Assembly (NCBI GenBank): GCA_032988165.1
Contig: JANTQF010000099.1
Coordinates: 1-64,000, forward strand
From: Emmonsiellopsis sp. PD_33
Taxonomy: Eukaryota; Ascomycota; Eurotiomycetes; Onygenales; Ajellomycetaceae
Direction: 5' to 3'
Length of the DNA: 64,000 nucleotides
This document shows positions 47,610 through 60,500 of this stretch, piece by piece (positions within the stretch are counted from its first letter, which is position 1; the number at the start of each line of letters is the position of its first letter). The notes under the pieces are model-generated. The model searched no databases and was not told where the DNA came from. It saw nothing but the letters and a program-made list of their open reading frames with translations. A program made the translations under genes and the position numbers.

Positions 47610-48206
47610 CGGGGAGCGGTCGCGTTTGCCGGCCCTTGGGGGAGGGTTGGGGAGGTGTGCGGAAGTCTTTGTGGGTTATAACGAGGGAATGGGTATTGGC
47701 ATAATAAATTTATTCAGAAGAGCAGAGGTATGCCAATTGAGAAGATGTCATGTCGTTGTTGTGAGAGGCTCACTGGCGGTGGTTGATTGCCGACGGAAAG
47801 CGAGCAGCGGCCTCCGCATTGGGGCAGGTTAGCCGACACAGCGGGCCGGGAGTTCGGCTATGCAGTCCCCAACCAACAATCAGAGGAAAGATACACCACG
47901 CGGTTACGAGAAGCGCATTTGAAGCATTGAATGCTTTTGGGAAGATTTAAACAGTATGTTCCACATTCTGGATTGGATGGTAATATTTGGACACACAACC
48001 AATGTCCTGTGACGACTAAGCGAAGTGGCTCATTTATCATGGCTAAATTTATACTGCAACTCAAAGACCGAATGAATAACAGAGAAAGGAACCAACTTCT
48101 CCCAAGCTGGTGGCCAATATAGATTCCCGTCGTGAATTCGCCATATTCAATATACTCGGAAGCTACGAAACACAAGTATCTCTAACGATACCCAAGTCCC
48201 TAGTCC
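47610..48206. other. mccA promoter region, no gene seen
   Basis: About 600 bp between the 3' end of the 362-aa unknown gene and the mccA start, both on the minus strand. It must contain the mccA promoter. I did not find a clear CCG-N-CGG type Zn2Cys6 site by eye. Confidence 0.5.
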
Positions 48207-49442
48207 TTATTTTTTCCTCTCTCTCAGAGATCTTCGTGCAGGACCTATCAAAGCAGGAGGGGGTTCCTTCTTCTCGTTGTCCAACTTCCGCCGTGTTGCT
48301 GCCCGCTTAGCTCTAGTCTTACCGTTGGGAAGACCTCCTGGATCACCATCCCCTTCGGTATTACTAAGAGGACTGGAAGCTTTTCGTTTCCGACGCGGAC
48401 GTGAATTTTCCTCATTGTGAATGTTGTCGGCTACGTCGGCTTCATAGCCATCCTCTAAGATATTTGGTGATTCAACTTCGGGGCTCGCCTTTGCTTGGGT
48501 CTTTGTATCAGATTCTGGGAGTTCCTGAACCGACATGACCGATTTCAGCTGCGATCCCGGTCGTCCGTGATGGTCGCGTTGGGAACGGGTTTTCTTGGGT
48601 CTTTCCAGGACATCTTGTTGGGATCCCGGAATGGAAGATGGGGGCGGCGTAAGGGATGATTCCATGACATCTTCCTCGTCATTTTCCAGATCGTTGTTTT
48701 TAAGCATTCGCGAGTCAATCTCGATCGCAATCCCCGAATCCTGCTTGTGTGCTTTCCTCGAACGTCCTGGTTTGCGATTGGACTTCGCCAACGGATGGCC
48801 GCTGGCAGATTTTTGTAGTCTGTGGTCCTTCTTTGGCTGCGAATCCTTGAATATCTCCCGCCAATTCTTCAGTAGCGACACCTTCTCCCCGTTACCTGGC
48901 TGGTACAGCTCACCCGAATCGGCAAGGAAATCAGATGTTCGCCAGATAATAGGATAGAACGAGCCCTGATTGTCCTTCCCATCATCGTCTACTAGCTCCC
49001 GAGGAGGACTGTCTCTTGACACTTTCGCATGCTTCCTTCTCTTCCCTGCGCCCTTCTGATCTGCCGTTGCGAGATTCTGTTTCCGAATAAGAGAGAGGTC
49101 ATCGTCAAAGTACTCGTCGGTGTAGTATTCCCAGTCGGAGCCACTGTCGATACCATCGTACGTTGGCTGGTCCATGTAAACTGGCGAATGCATGGTACCT
49201 CCAGCTAGGTCATCCTGTAAGAAAAGAATATGGGGAATCTCAGCTTTATACATGCGCAAAAGAGATGGCTATGGCGACCAGGTCCATGCATATAGGCTCG
49301 CACGACAAGAAATATATTGGGGTGTGGTGGGGCTCAAATAGGTGAGGGGGAGATCACCGACCGCAAGCTCTCGTTCCCCTTCATCGAACCAGATCCAATC
49401 CCCATCAAAATCGTCATCATAGTACTCATCGTCATCGGACAT
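48207..49442 (-). CDS. unknown acidic/basic protein inside the leucine cluster (362 aa, 2 exons)
   Basis: Minus-strand exons 49442-49362 and 49214-48207, phase 0, donor GTCGGT (weak), acceptor TTCTTACAG. The N-terminus is very acidic and aromatic (MSDDDEYYDDDFDGDWIWF), with a second such patch at about residues 54-68 (SDWEYYTDEYFDDD). The C-terminal half is Lys/Arg-rich with several nuclear-localisation-like runs (PRRKRK, GKTRAKRAATRRK) and ends RRSLRERKK. No known domain is recognised. The layout suggests a nuclear or chromatin-associated protein (inference). Its position between mccA and ivdA, same strand as both, is its only functional hint. Confidence 0.8.
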
Positions 49443-50409
49443 GGTGAAGTAATGCGTCTGTCACCGTTGGTAGAGCTTCAGTTTTGCACCGTGGTTTGTA
49501 CGTGTTTTCCTCCCACCAGCCCATGTGGTGTCGGTTTCCAGGCGCCGTACCACCGATTTGCGCGATTGCTAGCTGGCAATGACTGGATGCTCAGAACCCA
49601 GCGAGCACGGGAGAGAGAGAGAGGAAGAGACGCAAGAGAGTGGCAGCCAGGCAGTCGACAATATACGCAACATCTGAAGTTTGCTGCGGGTTGAACTAGT
49701 TTTTGCTGATGTCAGGAAGCTGCAGGTGGGGACGGGCTAGTTACGTAATCTAGTTAGCTGGGAAAACGGTACTAGCTGTGTTAGGACTAGTCTGGCAATA
49801 TATAACGCTAGGGTGCTTCGGGCTAGCGCCATAACTTTATTCCAAGCTCCAGTTTGATTTAATGGGACGGAAGGGGTGATACTATATATGATAAAAAATG
49901 GCAGACATTGGCAAGATTGATGAGATTTATGCTGTTGATATATGTATGGGATGATCTAATGGTTTAAATGGTGCAAGGATATTCAGAACAACCGGAAAAC
50001 AACTTAAGATCTCAGTCAAGATACGAACTATTTGTTTGACCACCAACAATTGATTTTCGGACTATGTGCGGTAAATGCCGTAGATGCATTTGTTGGACCC
50101 CGCCTAAGGGGTGTTGAAGGGTGCTGGCTACCTCTTCGTTTGATTGTCAAGCTTTGATATGATCTCACCCAGCGACTATTTTTGCTGATTGGCACTGTAT
50201 CCTTGGGGCAACAGGGTGCCATTTGTGATATGGTTTTTCCCGCAAGATGGATGTACTGTACATACTTATGAAGGGAAACGGCAGCATTCGAACGATGATT
50301 CTCTATATCTAGTATCAATTGCCAATATAGGGGGAATACAATACTTGAAACTATATATCCGACCTCATGCAAACAACTATCCCATAGTTCAAACCCGCAA
50401 TCCATCCTC
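49443..50409. other. intergenic, no gene seen
   Basis: About 970 bp holding the promoter of the unknown gene and the 3' region of ivdA. The stretch 49730-50020 is AT-rich. The unspliced frame over 50028-50702 runs mostly antisense or out of frame to ivdA and was not accepted. Confidence 0.55.
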
Positions 50410-52094
50410 CTACGAGTACTCCTTGTTAAACGCCCGCCCGATAACCATCCGTCGAATCTCACTCGTCCCCGCACCGATCTCGTACAACTTCGCATCCCGC
50501 AACAGCCTACCCGCCGGGATCTCATTGACATACCCATTCCCTCCCATAAGCTGGATGGCATGCAGGGCGCATTCCGTCGCACGCTCGGCAGCATACAAGA
50601 TCGCACCCGCGCAGTCCTGGGTGCGGATGGCGCTGTTACTGGCGCCGTCGGAGGAGGCGGCCGCGTTGTCGATTTGGCGGGCCGTGGCATAGGTGTAGGC
50701 ACGGGACGCGCAGAGTTTGGTGTACATGTCCGCGAGTATGCCTTGGACGAGTTGGTTGTGGGCGATTGCGGTGTTGAATTGTTTGCGGGTGTGGGTGTAA
50801 GGTAGGACGAGGTCGAGGGATGCTTGCATTATTCTATGTGCCAGAAATAGATATTGTGTTAGTTGTTAGGCTGGTGGGTAGTTGGGCATCGATATGATGC
50901 TTATATGTATTTTGGGTTTGATAGTTGGGGGTTTCTCTTACCCTAGTGGGCCTGCGCTCAAAACAAGGCGTTCTAGGTCGAGCCCCTCCATTAAAACTTT
51001 GACGCCCCGGTTAAGCTCTCCAAGCATATTTTCCTGTGGTACGAAAACATCTTCGAAGATCAATTCGCCAGTATTAGAGCCCCGCATGCCGAGCTTATCG
51101 AGTTTCCGGGCGCACGAGAAACCTTTGAATGATTTCTCGACGACGAAGGCGGTCATGCCTTTTGAGCCTAGTTCTGGTTCAGTTTTCGCATACACGACAA
51201 TATAATCGGCATCAGGTCCCTATATTATTTTATAGAGCTTTGTTAAACATAAACTCTATAACGAACGGCAGTATACTGCGAAGGCGGGAGACTCACATTG
51301 GTTATCCACATCTTCGTCCCGTTTAGTAAATAACCTCCATCCACTGCCTTAGCAGTCGTTTTCATGCTGACAACGTCTGACCCTGCGGAGTGTTCTGACA
51401 TTGCCAAAGCACCAATCTTCTCTCCCGATATTAGACCAGGCAGGAATTTAGCTTTTTGTTCGGGAGACCCGTTCAACGAGAGCTGGTTGACGCAGAGTTG
51501 GGAATGCGCCGCATAGGAAAGGCCAATGCTGCCTGGTGACAACATAGAGCATTGTCAATATACGTTGTATTTACTACCACATCCGTTAGAACTGGGCGGG
51601 TATTCACCTGATGCTCGACTGATTTCTTCCAGAACCACGCAATGCGCTTGATATCCCATCGAGAGGCCGCCGTATTGCTCGTCTGCCGTCACACCTAGAA
51701 ATCTTCATTTCAAGAAGTGATCCTATTAGCTTATATCATGGTAATAGTAAGGCTCAACCCATACCCAGCATCTCCAAGCTTCCTCCACATGTCCGCGGGG
51801 AAATTATTCTCTTTGTCCGTTCGTGCAGCAACCTCTTCCGGGATCTCTCTCCCTACGAATGGTAGTATTGTCAGCATCAATTGTGGAATGCGGGAACTAT
51901 CAGCTTATCATACTTGTAAATTCTTGAACCCGCTCTCTCAATTCCGACAGGTCATCGTCGGACGGCGGCACGAAGCCCTGTGGGTGTTTTGTTGATGCCG
52001 CTCTCCATGTGGGGAGCTGGACAAACTGTCTCCGCGGTCGGCAGAGAGCTCTGGAAGTACGGCCAAGGAGGCGAGGAAGACACGGAGAAGCCAT
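50410..52094 (-). CDS. ivdA: isovaleryl-CoA dehydrogenase, mitochondrial (433 aa, 6 exons)
   Basis: Minus-strand exons 52094-51914, 51852-51765, 51702-51608, 51532-51297, 51219-50942 and 50833-50410, all in phase. The enzyme oxidises isovaleryl-CoA to 3-methylcrotonyl-CoA in leucine degradation using FAD, passing electrons to ETF. Seen: an Arg-rich presequence, the flavin-binding segments ALAMSEHSAGSDV and MWITNG, and the helix GLDLERLVLSAGPLG whose E283 is at the position of the catalytic glutamate typical of isovaleryl-CoA dehydrogenases. The C-terminal QLMGGNGY block is also present. It is divergent from mccB, with which it shares 755 bp of promoter DNA, and its product is the substrate of the MccA/MccB enzyme. 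Confidence 0.95.
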
Positions 52095-52849
52095 GATTGA
52101 GATGCAATTGAGCAGAGTTCGTCAGGGAATGAAGGCGGCCTTGGAGTTTGCGAGAGGTGATAGCCGTGTCGGGAGGTTGGAGCTGGCGATATTCCAAGGT
52201 TGCATATGCCGAGCAGGATCGGCAAACCTGCTGAGTTTGGTCAGCCGCATCCCCACGATTCGGTTGTCGTCGGCTAACTTGGCTCCGCATATCTCTAGGG
52301 GGGACTTGCTCTAGAGGTCACTTCATAGGTATTAAAATATTGTGAAGCGTTATATAAATGGCGAGAGATTTAGGCCTACTCCTATCTAATGTCATGAAGA
52401 GGGGGTATATCTAACGTTAATCCTAGCTTAAACATGTATGAACAGGCAGAAGAGACAACCGAAGCAGGAAGGGGATACATGTTCAGCATTGAAATACTGA
52501 TAACTAGTTAAGTTAAAGAGAATGATGAAGAAGCTATGAAGAGAAGATACATCTCAGGATGGATTCGTAAATACTGTAGCGAACAGTTGTTCAGTGATAC
52601 ATTTTAATTGTCCCCGGAGATTTACACTAGGGTGGCACTAAAGTATTAGCGTGGCATTAACGAGAATGCCGACCCCATACCTGGTTTTGCCGTCCATAGC
52701 CGACATCTCTCCGCCAACCTCATCTCTCGCTCACATATCTCGACACCGCTTCCAGGAACAGATAGAGGGCTATCCTGGTTGTTCTCTCAGGGCCATGATC
52801 TGACTATAATCAGTCTCGAACCCCCCGTGCCATTGACCGACTCTTCAAC
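52095..52849. promoter_or_regulatory. shared divergent promoter of ivdA and mccB
   Basis: 755 bp between the two divergently transcribed start codons. Because both genes serve leucine breakdown, shared regulation is likely (inference; in Aspergillus nidulans the cluster is leucine-inducible). No certain binding site was identified by eye. Confidence 0.6.
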
Positions 52850-54735
52850 ATGGCTGCCTCCATTCGTGCCCCCTCCACCATGCTCCTCCGCAGCCTCCGC
52901 ACCGCGCTGTCATCCACCCGCCAATTGCGAGGAACATGGCCTCGCGCAGCTATATCCCGCCAGGCAGTGAGGTCAATTGCCAGTTACACACATTCCCACC
53001 AGGCGTCAGCGATATCCGTACTCCCTACAGTCGTCGACACCTCGTCAGCCGATTTCAAAGACAATGCTGCCCAGATGGACGAACTGCTGGCAAAGATGGC
53101 AGAGTTACATTCCAATATTGCCAAAGGAGGCCCTCAGAAGGCAAAGGATAAGCACATTGCCCGCGGGAAGATGCTTCCTCGAGACCGAGTCACGTCGCTG
53201 ATCGACCCCGGAACTTCGCTGCTTGAACTATCCCCCCTCGCGGGCCATGAAGTTTATCCCGGTGACGATGTGCCGTCCGGAGGTATCATCACCGGTATTG
53301 GCACCGTGGAAGGCGTTACGTGTATGATTGTGGCAAACGACAGCACGGTTAAGGGAGGTACTTATTACCCAATCACGGTCAAAAAGCATCTGCGTGCTCA
53401 GGCAATCGCCCAGGAGAATAAGCTGCCTTGCATTTACCTGGTTGACTCGGGAGGAGCCAATCTCCCCCACCAAGCCGACGTCTTCCCTGACAGAGACCAC
53501 TTTGGCCGGATATTCTACAACCAGGCTAGGATGAGCTCGATGGGCATCCCCCAGATCTCCGTTGTGATGGGACCATGCACTGCAGGCGGAGCATACGTCC
53601 CAGCCATGAGTGACGAATCGATCATCGTCGAGAACCAGGGAACCATCTTCCTCGCAGGACCACCGCTAGTCAAAGCTGCAACCGGCGAGGTAGTGTCTGC
53701 TGAAGATCTTGGTGGCGGTCGACTCCACAGTTCGATCTCCGGCGTAACAGACTACCTTGCAGTCGACGATGCCCATGCCCTTGTCCTTGCACGAAGATCG
53801 ATCTCCAACCTCAACTGGCCCAAAACATCCCTCCCCATCTCTCTAACGTCGTCAACATCGTCGCCTGCATCCTCAATCAAAGAACCTCTCTATGACCCCG
53901 CAGAACTCTCCGGCATAGTCGGGACCAATTTACGCCGCCAGATCCCCGCGCATGAGGTGATCGCTCGCATCGTGGATGGAAGCGAGTTTGCCGAGTTTAA
54001 ACGCGACTATGGCTCGACTCTAGTGACGGGCTTCGCGCGAATCTACGGAACACAAGTCGGCATTGTAGCCAACAATGGCATCCTCTTCTCAGAATCGTCA
54101 CTCAAGGGCGCGCATTTCATTGAGCTCTGCGCCCAACGGAACATCCCTCTCATCTTCCTCCAGAACATCTCCGGCTTCATGGTCGGCGCAGATGCAGAGA
54201 AGGGCGGCATTGCAAAGAACGGAGCCAAACTTGTGACCGCTGTAGCATGTGCAGACGTGCCCAAATTTACTGTCGTCTTTGGCTCCAGTGCCGGAGCAGG
54301 TAATTACGGAATGTGGTAAGTTGAATCTCCCCCAAATCCTCCAACCTAGGAACCCCTGTCTAAAACAACTTTCTCTATCTATTACCCCTTGCCCTTTAAC
54401 CCCCACCCACAAAGCTAATAAAGAGACCCTGCAGCGGCCGCGCCTACTCCCCCCGCTTCCTCTTCATGTGGCCCAACGCTAAAATCGGCGTGATGGGTTC
54501 CGAACAGCTATCCGCCGTGATGGAGGCCGTCGGAAGGACTGCGGACCCGAACTTGCGTGCACGCATCGATGCGGAGTCAGAGGCGATATTCTCCTCCGCG
54601 CGACTGTGGGATGATGGTGTGATTCCGCCAGCGCACACGAGGAAGGTTCTTGGATTGAGTCTTGCGGCGGCGCTGGGTGGTCGGAGGGCTAGTGAGGAGG
54701 AGGAGAAGACGAGGTTTGGTGTATTTAGGATGTAA
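52850..54735 (+). CDS. mccB: 3-methylcrotonyl-CoA carboxylase beta (carboxyltransferase) subunit, mitochondrial (588 aa)
   Basis: Exons 52850-54315 and 54435-54735, joined by a 119-nt intron (GTAAGT...CCTGCAG). The beta subunit transfers the carboxyl group from MccA biotin to 3-methylcrotonyl-CoA, giving 3-methylglutaconyl-CoA. Seen: a Ser/Arg-rich presequence of about 45 residues, the ARGKMLPRDRV entry motif, LVDSGGANLPHQADVFPD, GPCTAGGAYVPAMSDE, the second half SGFMVGADAEKGGIAKNGAK, and FMWPNAKIGVMG in exon 2. This is the full two-half carboxyltransferase layout. A Ser-rich insert (TSSTSSPASS, about residues 330-345) links the halves. The start ATG has context CAACATGG. Confidence 0.96.
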
Positions 54736-56118
54736 AATGGTGGAGAGTTGGGGAGGAGGTTTTATATCTTGTCTTTTCAGCTTTTTGTTTGCGCTTAAAT
54801 ACCAGGTGAAATAGATACTTCTAGATTTCTTTTTGAGATGATATCAACTCTTGTGTAAATCCCAACTGGCCTCCTTAATTTTGCCAGTCTCTCACCGCCA
54901 TTCCAGATTCCAAAATGAAGCTGGAAGAAGTTTCGTTTTTTTTTAAGCTTCAAAACAAAAACACCACACGCAAGGAATATGAGGCAATAATGAAACAACC
55001 CACCTACGTGCAAAGTCAAAGTTTTGAAATTAATGGGAGAAACCTCAATGAAAAGGATTTTGAGAAACATCAAAACATCCACGTTGTGGTACTTTGAAGA
55101 ATGAGGATCTGCTTGGAATAGCTGCTGCTGCTCATCCCACATGCAAACCAAAGGCTACCTAGGTACCTTCATGCTGAGAAGAGCCATGAAACACACCGCA
55201 CGTACAGAAAACATCACTACCCCTGCCCTGTCCTGTCCTACCCTAACCATATCTAGGGATTGTAAGAAAATGAAGATCGGTCCCAAACATACATAGCCAA
55301 AGTCATTTTGACAATACAATATAGGAATAGAAACGCAGAAACAAAAAAAGACAAAGAGTAAACCCAGAAATAAAAATAAATAAATAAAAATAAACCAATC
55401 TCTCCCGCATCTAACCGCCTCCCTCGCGCATAGAGCTTTTTTTTTTTGGTCCCCATCCATCCATCCCATTCCTCACCCAAACGCAATAACTACCTTTAGG
55501 TATCCCCCCTGAATAAGAAAAGTCAGTTGACTTTTTTTCTTCTCCAGCCCCCCCAGATCCCCATGCTCCCATTCCGCTTTCAGACAGACAGAGAGAAAAA
55601 AACCCCCCGGTCTGGTGTGGAATCCATGTTTGATGTTTGCATCAATTTGTGGGGGGGAGGGTAGCGCGACCTAATCAAGAAGAAAAGGGAAGAGAAGAGG
55701 TTTTGAAAATGGGGGACCCGGAAAAAACGGGCTGAATTGAATTGAATTGGATTGAATGGAATGGAAGGAGGTATTGGAGAGGGGAGAGAAAAGGTATATA
55801 AATATGAACAAAAGAATAGAATCATAAACGTCGTTAAAAAAACAATAAGAAGAAAGCAAAGAATATGAAGGAATGGAAAAAGAGAAAGAGAAAGAGAGAA
55901 GGGAAAAAAAAATCCTGCAATTTGCTTTTTATAGCGATCGAAATTAATAGAACCTGTCCTGTATATATGAGAGATAATACCAAGGGGGGTGGGATGGAGA
56001 AAAATGTGGAAAAGTGATGGATAAACATAGACAGTAAAAAGAAGAGGTATATCATTTATAGAAGAAAGGAGAAAAGAAAACTCCCAACCCAACCCACGCT
56101 TTTCCCTCTCGGAACAGC
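54736..56118. other. convergent 3' region, no gene seen
   Basis: 1.4 kb between the convergent mccB and GTPase genes. The second half is A/G-rich on the + strand (AGAAAG repeats, 55860-55910), so the reverse strand gives long pyrimidine-rich frames (such as 55580-56122) that are not coding in appearance. Confidence 0.55.
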
Positions 56119-57516
56119 TCACAAAATCACACAGTCTCCCTTCCCCCTCCCCCTCTTCCTGTGGCCTCTTAACCGCCCGTTTTTCCCTTGCCCATCACCC
56201 CCCGCACCACCAACCCCAACACCAACGCCCCCATTCCGCCCATTCATACTCAATTCCATACTCCTCTCTTGACTCGCCAGTAGATCCTTCCTTATGATCT
56301 GCCTACATAGATCGACAAACACTTCGTTAACGTTTGCTCGTCTGCGGGCGGATGTTTCGTAATAGGGCGAGTTCCCCCATTGCTGGGAGAGGGCGAAGGC
56401 GCGCGATCGCGAGACGACGCGGTCTTCTTCAAGATCTGACTTGTTACCGACGATGACGATGGGGACGTTTTCGTCGTCTTTGATGCGGATGATTTGTTCG
56501 CGGAGTTCGGCTAGTTCGTTTAGGGAGGACATGGAGGTTATAGAGAATACGAGGAGGAAGCCTTGGCCTTGCTTCATATATAGTTCTCTGTATATTGGGA
56601 AGGAGTTAGATGTGTGGAATTTGGGCAGATAGGTTGAAGATTGATGTCGCGAGAAAACATCTTGGTCTATATTGTCTGGAAACGGGGTCATGAAGAGTAA
56701 AAATTTTACCTCATGGCAGCTAGAAAGGAAAAGTATTAGCATACAATCGAACTAGGGAGAGGAGAGAGTAAAACAACTTACTGAATTGTTCAGTCCCGGC
56801 TGTATCTAATCTATATGTCAATTCTGTTAGCCATGTACACTTAGATGATTTAACATCAAACGGGATAGATAGTGCATCCAAGCCTCCTCCACAGTTATTC
56901 TCCAACTGATATCCTTCGGGGGAATCTCGCCAGATAGGTAGGCAAAAGCTAGTACGTACATCTCTAGAACGCATTGTCGTCCCTGCATAGAAAAAGAAAA
57001 TAGAAGAATTAACGGATTTGCCCGAGCGCAGGAGGGGCCGCAAATGTTGTGGTCGTGACACTCACATCCACTTCGATCAGTTTCCGATACGAGTCTTCGA
57101 TAGTAGGATCGTAGCTTTCAATCCAGACGTTTTGGACGAATTGGGCTGTGGGTAAATTTCATCCATTAGCACGGATACAATAGACAACGGCACGGAAGTG
57201 GGCTGGGCGGAATTGTAATTGTAGCGGACAAGGGGAATGTATATACCAGTTAAACAACTCTTTCCCACTCCACCTGTACGTCAAGAAATCCAACATCAGC
57301 AATTGGCCCTCTAGAATTCGGAGTAAACACTGGCGGAATTTGCGTACCAGCGCCTAGCACCACAATGTGATACTCTCTCCTGCAAGTATTCAACCAAACG
57401 TTAGCCACGTTTTCATCTTATATTTTAGAACGGGCGGACAATCGACCAATCCTCTCAGTGTAGGTAGGGGAACGAATAAGCGCCTACCGTGGTTGTAGCT
57501 TTAGATTAGAAGCCAT
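56119..57516 (-). CDS. Rap/Rsr1 (Bud1, Krev-1) type small GTPase (232 aa, 8 exons)
   Basis: Minus-strand exons 57516-57488, 57379-57348, 57273-57247, 57145-57066, 56982-56960, 56810-56782, 56719-56710 and 56587-56119; phases agree throughout. Ras-family GTPase boxes: G1 GAGGVGKS (19-26), effector YDPTIEDSYRK, G3 DTAGTEQF, G4 NKSD, G5 ETSAR. The C-terminus is a Gly-rich then basic tail ending CVIL, a CAAX box whose last Leu predicts geranylgeranylation. Rsr1/Krev-1 proteins mark polarity sites on the plasma membrane and act on Cdc42 regulators. The nine residues before RREYHIVVLGAG are extra relative to the usual family start. The first seven exons are 10-80 nt; exon 7 is a 10-nt microexon. 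Confidence 0.93.
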
Positions 57517-60500
57517 TGTGAACGGTGCAGTGGGAATCAGAGATTCCACTGGAAGGAATAGGTAAGGACAAGCACGCTGCGGCTCTTAACTACCAGGTCC
57601 GGCAACAGCACCGTTGTAATCGTGTGGGGGAGGGGTGGCGCTAGAAGTGGAGCGGAGGAGGAGTGTCTCGAAAATCTGGGGAACCTGTGTCCTGGCCCTG
57701 TGGTTTTTCTGGGGGAGCAGGAACGGAGGTAGCAAAAAAGTTATGCCCGAAACAACCCGGTCCAACCAACACGTTACTCGTGGGGATGTTCGTCCTTGAA
57801 CCCTGCCTCGATAGATAGAAGAAATCTCCTACCCGCGTTTGACTGCCTCGGCTGCTGTTATGCCTTTGCTTGGTTCCTCTAACGACACAGGTTGTGGATC
57901 AGGAAGATAGTTTTTACACCCGTTTCATAAGTCGGAATCCCGGAGGAAAGAAAAATCGCGCAGTATGCCACCGACTGCAATGTTCCCTCAGGAACAAGAC
58001 AGGATCCTAGACGCAGTGTCCCGCAACAGCACGTTTAGGAAGTTGCAACGGAAACCAGCGTGCATCCGCGTTACGAGTTCTGCAAAGACGCCACGATCAG
58101 GACAAGGATCTGGGTTGTTTGTAGCAGATCAGGGAGGCGGCGTTTAGGAAGACGGGAGCCGAGCGGCGATTGGGGAATTGTTCGGAGAGTGGGACGCAGG
58201 AGGTCACGATCACGTTGTTTCTGGGCCCCGGGGTGGGCGGCGGTCAAATAGGACAGGGCGAGCGGGTGAGGAGAAGTGGAGCGGAGCTGTATATATTTTT
58301 TTAATTCAGTCCGGATATTCTAGCAGTCGAATTGCAGCTTGGTTATTGCAACGGCGGCTGACAGCGTTAGGAATTGACGGAGAATAAAAAGACTCGAATG
58401 GACCAGTGCAGCGTGTGGGGGAGCGAGCGATTGGGGGACGAGGTTGGACTAAGCATGGGACACAGATGCCACATCAATTAGCAATTGCAATCGGGCCACA
58501 GGTAGTACGGAGGCAGAAATGGGCCGAAGGGATACTGCAGGATCAGACAGCTGGCGAGAGGCGGGGAGCAGAAAGGAGGACCCAGGGGCGGAGAGAAGAA
58601 GAATACACACGGGAAAAAAAAAACACGGGAGAGATGAGCAGGGACGATGTTGTTGTGTGGTGTGAGTAGCGGCAGTTGGCTGGCAGGCGGCGGTTTAGTC
58701 GGGGATGGGCCCATCTGCCGGCCCAGCACCAAAACTTAATTGGCGGCGCGGATCTGGGAGACGGGGAGATTTGCTCGGGCCCAGCAGGTGAAAATCGACG
58801 AGTAGAGCGGTCGATTGTAACAAATCCTGTATCCCAGCCCAATTCTCGCTCTGTATAAATAGCAGCAGCAGCAGCAGCAGCATGGCAGCGGCATACATGC
58901 ACTGCTTTATGCGTCGCCATGCTCCAGCAGCATCCAGCATGGCGACATCGGCTGAGCTCAGCCCGCACTCAGCAGAGTCTAGACTTTGGCGCTCCACTCC
59001 GGCTGTATTTAGTGGCAGCCTCTCCCACAGTGGGCGATGGGCCGATGGCCCCAAGGATCGGATGCCACGGCCAGCATGAAGCCAGCACCACCAGCGTCGA
59101 CGGCCATTTCTGTATCTTTTTTATGTTGCGGTGTCTCATATTGCATGGGACAGACTCCTCTTGTTATTTTATCTGGGCGGTTTTCTTTCCAACTTACTTC
59201 TCCCCGTCCTGTTTGACTTAAAGATGCCGGCTCGATTCGACATTGCCGATAGTGACCATTGTCCTATCCTGGCAGTTTTGCCACGCTGGTTCTGATGCTA
59301 ATGATCTTCGTGTGGAGGACTTTAGCATGAAAAGACGTTATCCTAACCCCTCACTAGGTTTTGTCCGCCTCGCCTCGGATGGCCAAAGGTTGCGCTGATC
59401 GGTGAAGTTTTGGAGGATGTCTGCTGCTGCTGTGCCCATGTCTCGCATTTGGCGATATCTTCGCCTGAGACAACCCACTCGATCAGGGTCCAGTGTTGCT
59501 CGAACCTCGATCATGCGACCTAGTATCGAAACCCGTCAGCCCAGTCCATGCAAAAAACAAACATGCTGCCTGGGTGCGAGGCTGGTTTCGGGAGTTGGCT
59601 GCGTGGAGAAGGGTTGGAGGCGGACATGGCCCCCAACGAGCTGGCTGGGGGCGATCAGCACAGACTCCATTCCATGAAGGGGCATCCTGATCGCATATTG
59701 CGCTTGTTTCGACACCATACCGCTGCCATCTCTTGTAGTTGTGGCGGTATCATTCTCATGCTTTGTCGTCTGCTGTCTTCGATGTTTGATGTGCGATGCG
59801 GCTCCACCGCTGGCCTGTCCAAATGCGGAAATCGGCAGCCCTGACCTCAGCAGAGCCGCAGCATCATATCCAACGTCGTCGACTCTGCGTCTGGCGGTCT
59901 ATCTGCAGCAGAAATGGCGGGCTGTTCCGTAGACCGCACCTCTGCCCTCGCTGCTGGGCCGGGCATGCAGCTTGTTTCCCGAATGCAGCCCTTGGCCCCG
60001 ATTCCCACATGGCGGTGTCGGCCCTGCATCTCCCCTGCAGCCCTATAACCCTGGCACAGTTGGCAGACTGCTTCGGGCCAACGCAAACGTTGTCTGTGGA
60101 GGGAAAACCTGCTTCCGGTATCTACGGCTTTGCTATGGAGACTATAGGCGTTTTATCTTAGGTGTTTCTTGAACGGAAAGAATCATGTTTGGGCTTCAGA
60201 GCTACTCTGAGATACGCATTATCCGTGTCCCTATCTCTCTTGCTATCTCTGCCATCCCTCTTCTCTTGGTTTGCTCATTCCTGTTGGCGGCTCGTGAACT
60301 CGAATTATGCCTGATTTGCTAGTTCAAAGGCCCTTCCTTTTGCTACGGTAGCTAATCATACTCTTAGAGGATGGGACCGCCTAGCTTGTGAAGGAGAAAA
60401 GTAGAAATCAAAAAGAAAGAGACCGTGCGTCTTCGTGTCTGTGGCTGTTGAAGTTGGTAGGACGTTCACTTGAGAATGAAAGGGTGGTGGGTTGTTTCAG

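Noticed and set aside
55580..56122. 180-codon minus-strand frame after the GTPase gene
   Set aside because: Made of pyrimidine-rich low-complexity DNA giving Phe/Ser/Leu repeats; it lies in the 3' region.
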